Below are positions 34,976 to 46,558 of a stretch of DNA of 64,000 nt, piece after piece. The stretch covers positions 50,939,153 through 51,003,152 of the forward strand of contig OZ005657.1 in assembly GCA_963930645.1 (NCBI GenBank). The letters are read 5' to 3'. The position numbers were made by a program, and so were the translations under genes. The stretch's first letter is position 1. Every line of letters begins with the position of its first letter. The notes under the pieces were generated by a model. The model was not told the origin of the DNA, did not search any database, and worked only from the letters and a program-made list of their open reading frames with translations. This DNA comes from Salticus scenicus. Its lineage: Eukaryota; Arthropoda; Arachnida; Araneae; Salticidae.

Positions 34976-35479
34976 AATCTTTTTATAAAAATGTTTATAT
35001 TACCTTTGTATCTCAGCTTGTAATTAACATAATTTCATAAGTAATATATCATTTTAAAAGTTATTTGAATTGGAATTGAAGAGTATATGTTTCAAATCTC
35101 TGTCGCCAGAGGGCGCTTTGATAGTGTAATAATTCAATATCCCCAATTCTGATTATGAGTAAATTACTTAAAGGGAGAAGATTGGGTGACCACACCGGGA
35201 TGCGAATTTGCCACCATCAGAATTTTCAAAGGTATACTTGAATATTATTATGAAATGAATAATTAGTGAATGAATAATTATTGAATGAATATTATTGAAA
35301 TGAATAATAATTATTATTATTCATTTCAATATAATGACCAGCGAAGCTGTCAAAGCCTGCTAGTTTAGAATATAAGCCGTTGAAAACAGACTACTTCTCC
35401 CGCAGTACCATATGTATGATTCATCTGTTTCGATTAGTAACATCCTTCTAAAATAGATTGTGAATTTAAACTGATAATT

Positions 35480-35915
35480 AATATTTTTACTTTCTTCTAT
35501 ATGTATATATAGAGAAAGTATTGGATTCGTGAAAATTTTTTAACTCCAGTTTTAGATGGATTTACACCTTTTGGGATGTCCTGAACATGATTTGATAGTT
35601 TTTAGAAAATGCCTGTCTGTCAATCTGTCTGCGAGTCTGTGTGTATCACGAATTTTGTGCACGCTGTATCTCACGAGCCAATGAACGAAATTTAACCGAA
35701 CTTGGTATTTAGTTGGACCCTGACATAAACTGGTGCTGATTAGGTTTGGGGATCAATCGCTCAACAGGTGGCGCTGTAATCGCATATTTTCTAAATTTTT
35801 AACATGACAGTATAGGACAAAATTTCGTATAAATGTGCATGATGAGAGTTATTTTTAACTTGTGATTGTAAAATTAATATGAATTATTGATAATAGTAGT
35901 AGTTAATTAGGAAAA
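35480..35915 (+). repeat. Dispersed repeat with TCTG stretch (family B)
   Basis: It opens with a hairpin (ACTTTCTTC ... AGAGAAAGTATTGG), then AGATGGATTTACACC, GCCTGTCTGTCAATCTGTCT, ATCTCACGAGCCAATGAACG, CAACAGGTGGCGCTG, ATAGGACAAAATTTCG and GTATAAATGTGCATGATGAG. The order matches 2330-2720. No coding frame. Confidence 0.45.
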
Positions 35916-36510
35916 ACATTACAATAATAGTATATTGTAAAAAAAAAAAAAAAAAAAAAAAAACTCTTTTCTAAATTTATTGACTTTTGTATGCGTTTGG
36001 GTTTTTTATTTAGTAATTAAATTCAGTTTTGTTAACTCTTTTTAACGAATTTAATCAGTGAAGCCCCTCCCCCCCCCCCACCCTCCTTACACATGAACAC
36101 ATCTCCTGTGTTGCCTGAATTACATTACAATAATAGTGAATTATTAAAAAAAAAAAAAAAAAAAAAACCTCGTATTTAAATTTATTGACTTTTGTACGCG
36201 TTTGGGTTTTTTATTTAGTAATTAAATTCAGTTTTAACTGTTTTTAACGAATTTAATCAGTGAAGCCCCCCCCCCCCCCCCGTCCTCCTTACACATGAAC
36301 ACATCTCCTGTGTTGCCTGAATTGCATTACAATAATTGTATATTTAAAAAAAAGAAAAACCTCTTTTTTAAATTTATTGACTTTTATACGCGTTTGGGTT
36401 TTTTATTTAGTAATTAAATTCAGTTTTGTTAACTCTTTTTAACGAATTTAATCAGTGAAGCAACCCCCCTTCCCCCCCCCTCCTTACACATGAACACATC
36501 TCCTGTGTTG
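35916..36510 (+). repeat. Triple tandem repeat, about 200-bp unit
   Basis: Three copies start near 35916, 36122 and 36324. Each has CATTACAATAAT, an A-run, TAAATTTATTGACTTTT, GCGTTTGGGTTTTTTATTTA, AATTCAGTTTTGTTAACTC, ACGAATTTAATCAGTGAAGC, a C-run and ACACATGAACACATCTCC. The copies differ mostly in A- and C-run lengths, so the duplication is recent. Confidence 0.8.
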
Positions 36511-36623
36511 TACCTGCTTTCGGATACATCCGGTCGCAACTGCTACCCTCAAACCAAAGCGGTCGCAAGTGCTACGATTTTAACCCCGGTCGCATCTGTC
36601 CCGGTCGCAAGTGCTACACCACC

Positions 36624-38300
36624 TTTCAAAGCATTGTGTTCGATGAGAGGTATTTCTATGAATCATATTTTCATACCTTTACTGTACAATATCTTCATGA
36701 TATTGAAATGTATTATTGAATTTCACTATTCGATGTTTACTATATAAAATAGATTACATACCACCACTAGTTTATGTACAGGGACACTCAAAAGTACTCC
36801 AAAGCATTGCGTTCTTTGTGAGATATTTCTATAAATAAAATTTTAATAACTTTACTTTCCCCGAAGTTTTAAGAAATTGAAATATGTTATTTATATGCAC
36901 AAAAGAATGCTTTGCATAGAATATAGCATGGTTACCATTAGATTTACAGGATGACACAAAAATATTCAGTTATATTAAGAGCTATTAAAGCGTTTTCGGC
37001 ACTTTCTATCATTTTTTTAGTGTGAATATAATTTCAATTTGTGTATATGTCTGATTGTTCTTCTGTCCGTCTGTCTGTCTCTCTGTCTGTTTTTATGCGC
37101 TCTAATTACAGTAAATATTTATGGAAATTCTTTAAACCGATATATTTTATTGACGTTCACTAACGGATGTTCCCTATTGAAAATGAAATGGATACCACTT
37201 CTGGTTTGTGTACAGGGACACCGAAAACTATTCGAAAGCATTGTGTTCTATGAGAGGAGTTTCTATAAATCATATTTTAATACCTTTAATGTATAGATAC
37301 TTTAATGAAATTTTAATATGTTATTCAATACCCTATCGGATGTTTCCTATGTAAAGTAGAGTACATTTCTAACTGGTTTGTGTACAGGGCACGTGAAAGT
37401 ACTCTAAAGCATTGTGTTGTATGAGAGTTATTTTTATAAACCAAATTTTAATAATTTTATCTTCCACAAAGCTTAATGCTATTGAAATATATTATTCGTA
37501 TGCACAAAAAAGTGTGCCTTCTATGTAATATAATATGTTTAGCATTAGATTTACAGGGCCACACAAAAATAATCAGTTACATTAAGAGCTATTAATAAAA
37601 AATTTGCTGGAATTGCACTTTTGTTTACATGAGCGTTTTAACAATTTCTTATAATTTTAGTGGGAATATGATTTCAATTTGTGCATCTGTCTGTCCGATT
37701 GTCTACCTTTCTATCTCTTTTTCTCCAGCTCCTATCATCCGTGAATATTTTGAGAATTTTTAAAAAATGATAGACTCATGTTCCCTATCGAATATTCCCT
37801 CTTTAACATGTCATTAATAGGTCCTGTACAACTAGTTTCTTTACAGAAACAGCAACAATAACAACAATAAAAAAAAGCCAAAGTATTACGTTTTAGGACG
37901 GAATTTTTTAAAAGTTATATTTAAAAAACTTTCTACTACAAAAATCTTAAAAACATTGACATGTATTATTAATATTCTAAAATATTGTTTTGTATAGAAT
38001 ATGATATAATTAACTTTCAGATTTACAGGGCTACAGTAAAATATTGAGAGAGTTTAAAAGCTGTAATTATAATCTAACGGCTGCATTTTCTTTTGCGTTA
38101 AGCCTTTTTAACACTTTCCAAAATGCTAAGAGTAATTTTAAAATCAATTAGTCTATCTGTATGTTTTTTAGTCCTTCTCTCTGTTGTGTGATAACGTAGG
38201 CAAAGAATATTAATAGTTATTCGATACAACAATTGCTTACAGTTGGAAAGTGTTACTAATCAATGCGTACTGTATGATTTTCTTTTCTTGTTTTTTTTTT
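36624..38300 (+). repeat. Modular repeat array, copy 2, right part
   Basis: Resumes the array after the inserted element and runs through further, more diverged modules to GTTGGAAAGTGTT (38242-38254) and the flanking ACTAATCAATGCGTACTG block, which is the inverted counterpart of 6795-6817 in copy 1. The frame at 37039-37296 parallels that at 7779-8051 because the modules are homologous. Confidence 0.75.
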
Positions 38301-38555
38301 TTTTTTTTTTTTTCTTTTTCATTCTAAAATACAGCGCAATTTTTTTTAAACAATTTTATTACTCAACAGATCGATTTTATTTATTCCATATTATTTAAAT
38401 ATATATGTAAATATATATGTATATATATGCACATACATACGCATATATATGATTAATTCGCTACATAACCAAGTACGTTATTGAGCCCCCCCCCCTGAAC
38501 CCCCCGTTGTATCTATCTGTCTATATCTATCTGTATGATAGTGCAGATATATATT
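38301..38555. other. Simple-sequence spacer
   Basis: A T-run (38290-38313), TATA/TACA-rich sequence (38398-38450), a C-run near 38486 and a TCTATCTG repeat. Confidence 0.5.
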
Positions 38556-39960
38556 TCCTTATAATTCACAGCCTTGTGTTAATACCTTGTAACTCATAAA
38601 TACTTGTATCAAACTTGATGTCAGATGAATTCATAACATATCGGAATTATTTTGTGTAGCCCCGTAAACTAATTACTTATTATATGCCAATCATTTTCCA
38701 CAGAAAACATGCTTTTAAACATATTAATAACGTATGTTTATTTCATTATGTTTAATAGAGTGTTACTATAGTTTTAAGAAATTCTGTCTCAAAATCGTAA
38801 TGGTACGAAATTCTTTTGTGCGTCCCTGTACAAGAATCATAGTTACTATATATGCACCAATAAATGGTATAGAACTAATTCATGTAACACATTAATATTT
38901 AAACTGAATTTGACACCATTTGGATGATTACAGAATACCATTGGAATTCTTTTGTATGGCCCTGTAAATAAATTATTTAGTCCATAACGAATACATGCTT
39001 TTAAGCATCTCAATAATGTATATTAATTTTATTTTGTTGAATACAGCAAAAACGCGTTCAGATGTGATTAAATAAAAATGTGTCCATAGGCTCTAATGTC
39101 ATGAAATTCTTTTGTGTGTCTCGGTAAAGACGTTATAAACATTATATACACCAGTAAAAACTATTCAACTCATTCTGTGTATCACATGAGTGATGGTTCG
39201 AAATTGGACTTAATTTCGATGATTTTCGTGACATAGTCGGAAAACTTTTGTAAGGCCCTGTACATTAATTATTAAGTCTAAACACACATTTTTAATTTCA
39301 ATTTATTGAATACAGTGTAACCACGTTAAAATGCGTTTATATGACATTCAGTCCGTACACTGTTAAAAAAAAATCTCGTAAGATTATGGGGAAAGCCCGG
39401 CAGCAGGAATTCCAGACAAAGCCCGTAAAAAAAAAAAAAAAAAAAGTTTAGATCGTAAATTAAGTATACCTTAAATTATGTTACATGCCCGTAAAAAAAC
39501 ATTTTGTCCTTTCTTTTTACGGGCTTTGTCTGGAATCTCTGCTGCCAGGCTTTCCTCGTAATCTTACGGGATTTTTTTTAACATTGTAGGCCGTAATGAT
39601 ACGAAAAACTTTGGGAGTATCCCTGTACACGAACCATATACAATATTGACACCAAATATTATATAGCTATTTCTGTTTAGCGCCTGAACATGTGTATCGA
39701 TTTGCAAGTCAATAGGAGGATTTTTGCGGTCGCTATTGCGGTACATGCAAATTCTGCCCATAGGCTGTAATGATAAGAAAAACTTTGGTGTGTTCCTGTA
39801 CACGAACTACAAATAGAATACACACCCAAAACTATACAGTCCATAAACATGTGTACCAATTTGTAAGTCAATAGGGTGATTTTTGCGTCCGCTATCGCGA
39901 GACAGACAGACACTCAGACAGAACCCAAAATCTTTTTGTGTCTCCACATGGAGGTCTCCA
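38556..39960 (+). repeat. Diverged relative of the modular array
   Basis: Units of about 120-240 bp share GTAATG(A/G)TACGAAA, a CTTTTGTGTGTCCCTGTAC-like block and GTATATTAATTTTATT-type blocks, and the tract ends in ACAGACAGACACTCAGACAG, echoing the layout of the 32-38 kb array in reverse module order. Interrupted by the MITE at 39358. Frames at 39564-39803 and 39677-39913 derive from these units. Confidence 0.5.
39358..39586. mobile_element. TA-flanked MITE with long inverted repeats
   Basis: TA at 39356-39357 and 39587-39588. Arms of about 75 bp pair: CACTGTTAAAAAAAAATCTC, GTAAGATTA, GAAAGCC(C/T)GGCAGCAG, TTCCAGACAAAGCCCGTAAA on the left and their inverse on the right (TTTACGGGCTTTGTCTGGAA ... 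TTTTAACATTG). Non-coding, 229 bp. Confidence 0.8.
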
Positions 39961-40118
39961 CTGACGTTTCGGCAATTACACACAAATGATGGATAGTGGT
40001 CAGTCGGGGCCGCACGCGATGTACTATCTTATCTTTGCTATAGTACCATACCAATACACTAGGGTGTTTAGAGTCCACTCTAAGCACTCTTCATTAGACT
40101 AGTATCTCGCGTGGGCCC
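39961..40118. other. Short spacer
   Basis: GC-balanced sequence, no feature recognised. Confidence 0.4.
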
Positions 40119-40620
40119 GGGTCAATAATGATCAAGGGAAAATTAAAATCATCTGTTCTCACATAATTTGACCTCTAAGAGAGATACACAATTGTACACG
40201 AGTTTCCAATCGAAGTAAATTTGTTTTATGTAATTAAATTTAAAAAAAACTTTAGTTCTTACAAATTTAATTCTATACAAAGGCAAATTTACCTAAAATA
40301 TTTTTAAAGATAACTTTAGATTATTATTTGGTAAGCTGTTGAAAATAATAATTTTTCTTTAAATACAATAAAACCTCCCTAAGAGGGCCAAGCAGCGTAC
40401 CATTGGGAATTGGGTTTTTAGAGAGATGGCCTTTTAACAGAGTTCGTCAGAAAAATCATAATCCAGATTACAAATTTAAAATGGTTTTAATTATCGGCGG
40501 CTCCGGGTCAATTATAATCAAGGAAAAATTTAAATCATCTGCTCTTAACAATGTGACCTCTAAGAGAGGTACACAATTGTACACGATCTTTCAATGGAAG
40601 TAAATTTGTTTTATGTGCTA
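40119..40620 (+). repeat. Direct repeat pair, about 125 bp, around a possible pogo-like end
   Basis: GGGTCAATAATGATCAAGG to GTAAATTTGTTTTATGT (40119-40237) recurs at 40506-40617 with about a dozen changes, including GACCTCTAAGAGAG and ACACAATTGTACACGA. Between them AATAAAACCTCCCTAAGAGG (about 40367-40386) resembles the AAACCTC ends of pogo/Tigger elements. The 66-codon frame at 40403-40603 spans the repeat and has no domain. Confidence 0.5.
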
Positions 40621-41738
40621 TGGAAATATTTTGGGACCAGGTAAAACTGACCCTAAAAAAGATAGTTTTCAAAAAGAGGTGGCCTTTTAAAGAAACATCA
40701 CTGTGTAAGAAAAGTTAATATTTTCATAAAGAAAATTATACCCTACGTTTAAAGTGTCATTGACTGTATGTATACTCCCTATTACCATACAAAACCGCTG
40801 CAAAACTTATTACAATGATAATTACAAGAGACAGCTGACTCTTCCATAGATCACTATCAATACAAACTATTTTTGTGAGTGCATCACTTCCCTCCGTAAT
40901 CTATTTATATTCTATGACCAAAGATCCCGTTAAATTCCCTCCGAACTGTTTCTCGTCATTTTTCGCTAGCAAAAATATGTCTCTACGTACGACCAAAATT
41001 TTCTCTGTACAATATTTCAATATGTTTTTTATTTTAACGTATAATTTTATTAATTCACGATGTAGAATTTGAATTATAGAAAAATCCTTTAGACATATCA
41101 AAAACTGCTGCTTATAATTAGATAAAGGTATTTTGAACTCCAGTTAAAGAGATCATATATTGTATCATCATCATATACCTATATAATCACTGAAAGTAGA
41201 AACACGTCTTTACTCATTCAGCTGTCGGGGATCACGAATTTGTATTGCATCATAAGTCATATTATTGAAAAAAAAAAAAAAAAACTCTCAAAGACACATG
41301 TTCAGATTTTCTAATTAAAGAAATTAAAAGTACGCCTGTAATACAAAAATTCTTCACTACAAACATTTTTGGAGAAATAAAATAAAAAATAATTTTATTT
41401 TTGACATAAAATAATAAATAAATAAAAATACAATTTCATTTTTTAATATTGATGAATGAACAGATTTTGTTCTTCATGCACTTAGATATAAAATTTAATG
41501 TTTTATATCTATATCTATATATCTATATATATATATATATATACACTCTTTCTCATATATATAAGGACACTTTATGTTTTGAAATAACTAATGTAAAAAT
41601 AATTGTGAACAAGATTATACTAAATGCACTTAATATATCTAGTATTCTAAAAACCAAAACTGCTATAATTTTTTTAATATGAAATAAAATTAATAAAAAA
41701 AAAAAAAAAAGCAAAATATTTTTTTCTCCACGTTTTTA
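40621..41738. other. AT-rich spacer
   Basis: Overlapping frames on both strands at 40875-41101 have no recognisable content. An A-run (41269-41284), a TA run (41518-41542) and a further A-run (41697-41710) are present. Confidence 0.5.
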
Positions 41739-43121
41739 GATGTTCATAATTATAGGGACAATCAAGATTTTTTTTCGTTTTATTTAACTTACCAGCGGAT
41801 AAATTACAGTTGGCATGCGAATTTGCTAACTACTGGGCTAGATTAATTCATATATAAGCCTTTAATTTTTCTTGTACGGACATTACTGATAATTCCTCGA
41901 AAAAAAAAGAACGTTCATGTAGTGAAGTATGATAAATGTATTTTTTAAGTGGAAGGATAATTTCAATACGCCGAATTGCTAATGAAATTCGAAGATCTAA
42001 AATTGCTGAAGGAAATGTGATCAAAAGTTGAACTGCTGGTTCGATAGGAGAGAGATCTGATGCAAAATCAGAGTTGTTTTACAGAGATCGAAGACTCATA
42101 ATTCCTCTTACTGTTCTACTCATAATGACTGCTGCTGAATTTGCTCGAAATTTTTAACGGAAGGTTGGGGTCTACACTTATGCATGTTTAAAATAATTAA
42201 TAATATTTTAAAATGAATAAAAAACCTGTAATAATCAATAAACATTTAATGGAGGAAAGAACGTCTGTGTTAAAGTTGAATAAAGTCAATATTAAATGGT
42301 AAAATGTTGCATTTTCGGATGAAAAACATTTTATTCTTGATTAACCAAATGGTTTTAACAGTTACTGACACGTTCTGAAGATAGCGAAAGACAGAGCAGA
42401 TTTTTAAAGGCAGATATGAATCGGGCATTTTAAAGGAGGATCTATGGTGCTCTGGGGAGCTGTTTCTACTGAAGGCAGAAAGAATTTAATAATTTTTTCT
42501 ATTATTATGAACATCAAGAGAATATCCGCAAATTTTAAACGTGGAATTCTCAGATTTTTGTTTGATTTTTGGGAATAATAATATTTTTTTCAACAAGACT
42601 TACATTTTTGCTCTACTTCTAGAGCAATAGGAAATAGTTTGAAGTAAGAAACTTCTGTATTATTGCCTTTCCCGTGGCCTAAAAGTTGAAAGAACCTTAA
42701 CTTATCATATTAGAAAAAGTGCATGCAAGTGGAAAGAAATTTTAAATAGTTTAAATGTATTCAGGGTATCATCTGTGCTATATAAAATGGTATTGAAACT
42801 GAATTAAAAAAAAAAAAATGTGTATATATATATATACCAGAGAGAATGTCTGACTGTTTCACCCTAAAAAGAGACCCCCATAAAATGCTAATTTAAAGAA
42901 TAACTGAAAAAAAATTACTAAGATTCGAGCTGTCCTGAAACGTGAAAAATCATCTTTTTGACCGTATTTAAAGTTTTTTAAGATAGAAAAAAGATAACAC
43001 TTTTTAAATATAGTCTATTAATGAAATTCAAATTAATAAAAAATATATTTGTTTAAGTAATAGTGTTCAGTGTTTAGTTAATATAGAAAAAACGGGTGTC
43101 CTTACAGTTATGAGAACCAGT
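41739..43121 (+). mobile_element. Decayed Tc1-like transposon
   Basis: Imperfect inverted ends (left TTCATAATTATAGGGACA at 41742-41760, right inverted TTCTCATAACTGTAAGGACA at about 43097-43116) lie just inside TA dinucleotides. The length of about 1.4 kb and the transposase remnant inside fit Tc1/mariner. The edges are approximate because the left end is degraded. Confidence 0.7.
41955..42800 (+). pseudogene. Tc1-family transposase pseudogene
   Basis: Tc1 transposases cut and paste their element with an N-terminal paired-type helix-turn-helix and a DD34E domain. Recognisable pieces occur in order but in shifting frames: RRIANEIRRSKIAEGNVIKS (about 41970-42030, DNA-binding domain); VAFSDEKHFILD (about 42305-42342, around the first catalytic Asp); GGSMVLWGAVSTEGRKNLI (about 42437-42493, the conserved VMVWG-like strand); FFQQDLHFCS (about 42588-42617, where the second Asp-containing QQDNA motif is expected); and a C-terminal KCMQVERNF piece. 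Many stops and frameshifts are present, so it is dead. Confidence 0.75.
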
Positions 43122-43520
43122 GTATAGAGAAAGAGTTGGATTAATTTATTAGCAAAGTAACACACAGGAAATTGAGAACAAGCCCCCTGAAATTTTCCGT
43201 TATCTTGCTCAAATAAGTGAGAAATCTAAATTCTTAGCATTAAAAAAAAATAATACTAATAAGTAAAATAATACTAATAATAGTAGTAATAATATAAAAA
43301 AAACAGTGATGATTCCAAAAATTTAGTGAGTTTAGTATTTTAATGGATCTTAATTTAGTCATATGAGTATTTTATTAATAAAAACGAAATCCTTCTATGT
43401 TTGTTATTACACAAAAGCAATTTAAAATATTAATATTTTAATGAATTTTTACTCATATAAAGCGCATTTTTAAATTTTCTCTACACTGTCTAACCTGTTG
43501 CTAATAAAAAGTTTAAAAAA
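43122..43520. other. AT-rich spacer, nothing recognised
   Basis: Only AT-rich sequence with TAA-type simple repeats (about 43248-43298). Confidence 0.5.
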
Positions 43521-44165
43521 GGCACCACCAGTAGCTGATAGGTTTTCTCTCGAAGTTGGTAGACGGGAAGTGCCGAGTTCGAGCATACGCAGGGCCCGAT
43601 TAAGTTTTGAAGCTATGGGAAGCTCAGTATCATTTCGGGGCCCTCTTTCATTTCAGAAAATGTTACATATTGTAATATAAAAATGCTATAGACCAAAAAT
43701 TAGTCTGTGTTTATAGTTTTTTTTTCCATTCATATATCTGGGTTGTTTCTACACACAACATTAAAATCGTATAACTTATTAATTAAGAACATTCAGCTTT
43801 TTGAGGATAAATAATAGATTTTTCCCGAAATAGTGAGTATTTTATCTTGCTTTAGGCGAATTTTCTCAGAAAAATCCAATCCCAGTATGAAAAAATAAAA
43901 CAGAAAATTCAAGATCCTGTTTTTTAGTCATTTTGGGGGCCCTTCTTAAATTTTAGAGGGGAAGCTTGTGCTTCCCGAGCCTTTTGGGTAATCAGGCCCT
44001 GAGCATACGTCTTACTCGTCATCTTAAACGCTCAGAGTTTCCTTTTTTTTTTTTTTTTTTTTTTCCCTCAAAACTTGCATGAACACGGGCTAGACCCTCC
44101 ACAGAGAACACTTTACCCGGGTCCAGGACCCTCGTGTAGTCAACCTTAGGGCCCTTAGTGTAGAA
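43521..44165 (+). mobile_element. SINE copy split by a hAT MITE
   Basis: The tRNA-derived head (GGCACCACCAGTAGCTGATA, GTTGGTAGACGGGAAGTGCC, decayed box B GAGTTCGAGCATACG) runs to 43589. The body resumes at 44002 with TCTTACTCGTCATC, CTCAGAGTTTCC, a T-run, ACACGGGCTAGACCC, CAGGACCCTCGTGTAGTCAA. The 60-codon frame at 43498-43680 crosses the junction and is not a gene. Confidence 0.7.
43590..44001. mobile_element. hAT MITE inserted in the SINE
   Basis: Ends CAGGGCCCGATTA and inverted CAGGGCCTGATTA; the 8-bp duplication AGCATACG is at 43582-43589 and 44002-44009. Subterminal GGGGCCCTCTTTCATTT and inverted GGGGGCCCTTCTTAAATTT motifs occur. 412 bp, no transposase. Ends and duplication are diagnostic of hAT. 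Confidence 0.88.
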
Positions 44166-44899
44166 CCTTTGTCCTTAACTAGGGAGCCTTAACGCATAAA
44201 CAACACTGCTAATATTTAAAAAATAATAATAAGAAGAAGAATTACGTTCAGTAAGAAATTTACAATAAGTCTTAATAACAGCCGTTACTGTACAGGAGAA
44301 TCCGGAAGTTGGCTTAGGAGGAATCCTTTCTCCAATAAATGTTCATTTGCTCCGCCATTGCTATGAATGAACACTTCAATTGAATTGTCATTCCATGCTC
44401 AAAATAGAATAGAAACACTTAAGATATGTCATTCTTCAATGCAGAAAATATCCAGATTCTTGCGTCATATCTCCCAAAGAAAAACTTAAGGTCAGTATTC
44501 ACTATTGCGACTCACGTTTTCAAATGTTTCGAATGAAACTGAGTAGGAAATCCATCAAAACAAGAATAAGAAAAAGATTATTAAGGGTACATAGGAACTT
44601 TATTTCAAGGCAGAATTTGTCTATATGGGATTTATTTTTTGATTTAACCCTTAAATATATAGTGTCTCAAAAACGAAACATTCTCTTTAACTCCTAATTA
44701 AAGAATTAACAGTAGTGAAAGTTTTACTTTTGGCTGTATGCTATATTACCTTGGTCCATTCAAACAAAGAACGACAAAACAAAAAGAAAAAAAGAAAAAA
44801 AGAAAAAAATGTAAATCCGCGCGCATTGCAATGTGCCATTTAGATTGACGAATTGTTTTGGCGCGTCCGAAGAAGTTCGAGCAAGTTGTGCATAACTAT
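44166..44899. other. AT-rich spacer
   Basis: No recognised feature. An AAAG-rich low-complexity run is at 44778-44810. Confidence 0.5.
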
Positions 44900-45082
44900 T
44901 GGTTACACAAGGGTCCTAGGCCTCCTCCGTGGGAGGTTTTCTAAGAGGGTCCCAATCCTCAAGTTTCAGAGGAAACCACGGAAAATTCCGAATGGCTTGG
45001 TCGATGAGCACGACCTGGTATCGAACCTGGCACCTTTCATCTACCAGTTTTGAGCGTAGAACCGCTTGGCCACTGAGGTGCT
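44900..45082 (-). mobile_element. SINE copy, minus strand
   Basis: Minus-strand reading: CAGTGGCCAAGCGGTTCTAC (box A region), CTCAAAACTGGTAGATGAAA, AGGTTCGATACCAGG (box B), ATCGACCAAGCCATTCGGA, CCGTGGTTTCCTCTGAAACT, CTCCCACGGAGGAGGCC and AGGACCCTTGTGTAACC. Frames on both strands here (44853-45171) are by-products. Confidence 0.75.
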
Positions 45083-45305
45083 TGAGAAAGTTAGGAGTGA
45101 TAATAAGATTAAATTTTTTGGAGACGTATTTCAAAAATTCCAGCTGTTTTTCTTTATTTCATAATAATTAATAAATAAATATATGCAGACTTTTCCCCTT
45201 AGCAATTAAATGATATTTGTGTCTGTATTGCACGGTGTATTATTTTTAAAGCATTTCATTGAATACATATATAAATAAATAAATAAAAATAAAACTTACA
45301 TACTA

Positions 45306-45344
<39 letters not shown>

Positions 45345-45679
45345 TTGTATTTTTGAATAAACCTATAATCTATATATAATAGATATTTTTCGGTCAAAAT
45401 TAAAAAATCATGCATTTAAGGGTTAAGTCCCAGTAACAGTGCAAGATGGATGGCATGTAGGTTTTTTGTTCCATCTTCAGATCCTTTTTGAGGAAATGTT
45501 TCTTTTTATCTTTTTATCTTTTTATTTTTCCAATTTCCATAATGAACTGCATTTTATTCAATTTCTTAAATTAGATAAAGAACGTTCTCATGATCCACAT
45601 AAGATTTTCCGCGTGATACTGAATCTAGCATAGAGATAACTAATTCATAAGTATGCATCTGTATTTAACATATACGTTT
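45083..45679. other. Spacer with ATT microsatellite
   Basis: An ATT run is at about 45307-45345. The frame at 45439-45633 has no recognisable domain. Confidence 0.5.
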
Positions 45680-45694
45680 CATGCAATTCAATGG

Positions 45695-45887
45695 TGGAAA
45701 GTGTCAGGTTCGATCCCAGGTCACGCTCATCGACCTAGCCGTTCTGAGTTTTCCGTGGTTTTTCTCCACAACTCACGTAAATACGGACTAGGACCCCTTA
45801 GAAAGACTTCCACGGAGGGCATTTCATCTATAGGCCTAGAACCGTACCGTAGTCAATCGGCCTTAAAACCTACAACCAACCAACCAT
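45695..45887 (+). mobile_element. 5'-truncated SINE with target duplication
   Basis: CATGCAATTCAATGG (45680-45694) and CATGCAGTTCAATGG (45888-45902) flank the copy with one mismatch: a 15-bp target duplication typical of LINE-driven retroposition. The copy starts just before box B (GGTTCGATCCCAGG), then GACCTAGCCGTTCTGAG, CCGTGGTTTTTCTCC, ACGGACTAGGACCCC, GGAGGGCATTTCATC, GTAGTCAATCGGCCTTAAAA, and ends in an ACCAACCAACC tail. Confidence 0.85.
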
Positions 45888-45902
45888 CATGCAGTTCAAT
45901 GG

Positions 45903-46526
45903 AATTTTCCTATTATTTATGGTTTAAAAAAGCGAAAGACAGTAGTATATAAAAGCTACCTTATTATACAGCAACTCTGAAGAATAACTGAGATTGAACT
46001 CACTACATTGCCAATAACTTTAGAAATAACCTGGTGGTGTATCATTTAAGTAAAAGAGAAAAAATATACGTAAGTGAAGTCAGTTAAATGAACAGTGTTT
46101 TTTATAATTATTTAATGTTGATGTGTTTTATTGTTTAATTTTAAATAGAAGTTTGTTTTTTATTTATTAGGGCGGAGGTCTACTTCTTTCAGACAAAATA
46201 GACCAAATGTAAAAGGGTTTTCCCCCCACTGGTATAAAGTTAAAAAAAGAAAAAAAAAAAAATTATAACTGATTGCAAATATAAAAACTTACACAATTAT
46301 TTTTATACGAAATTAAATTCTTCTTAAAAGATGGCATTAATTATTATTTTTAATGTGTAATTTTTTTTATTATAAAATTGTTTAAAAATTAAATACGAAT
46401 AAGTAAAAGAAAAAAAAAGGGGGGGTGGGGAGAAATCTATTAAAAAGTAAAAGAGAATATTGTGCGCAGTAAGTCGTCACAGGGAAAATTTGTTTTTCAT
46501 GTTTTTTTTTGTTTTTGTTTTTTTTG

Positions 46527-46558
<32 letters not shown>

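Larger units (their letters stand above)
34032..36623. mobile_element. 2.6-kb inverted-repeat element, 8-bp target duplication
   Basis: TTTCAAAG is duplicated at 34024-34031 and 36624-36631 and is the expected sequence of an uninterrupted array module (ATTTCAAAGCATTGTG). The inverted ends are about 70 bp and GC-rich: GCACTTGCG(C/A)CCGGGACAG, ATGCGACCGGGGT, AAAATCGTAGCACTTGCGACCG on the left, the same inverted on the right. The unit GCACTTGCGACCG occurs twice per end. The interior holds a 400-bp repeat shared with 61.8-62.2 kb, a family B repeat and a triple tandem repeat, but no transposase. Eight bp fits hAT, P or Merlin types; the GG start does not look hAT-like, so I leave it unclassified. 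Confidence 0.8.
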
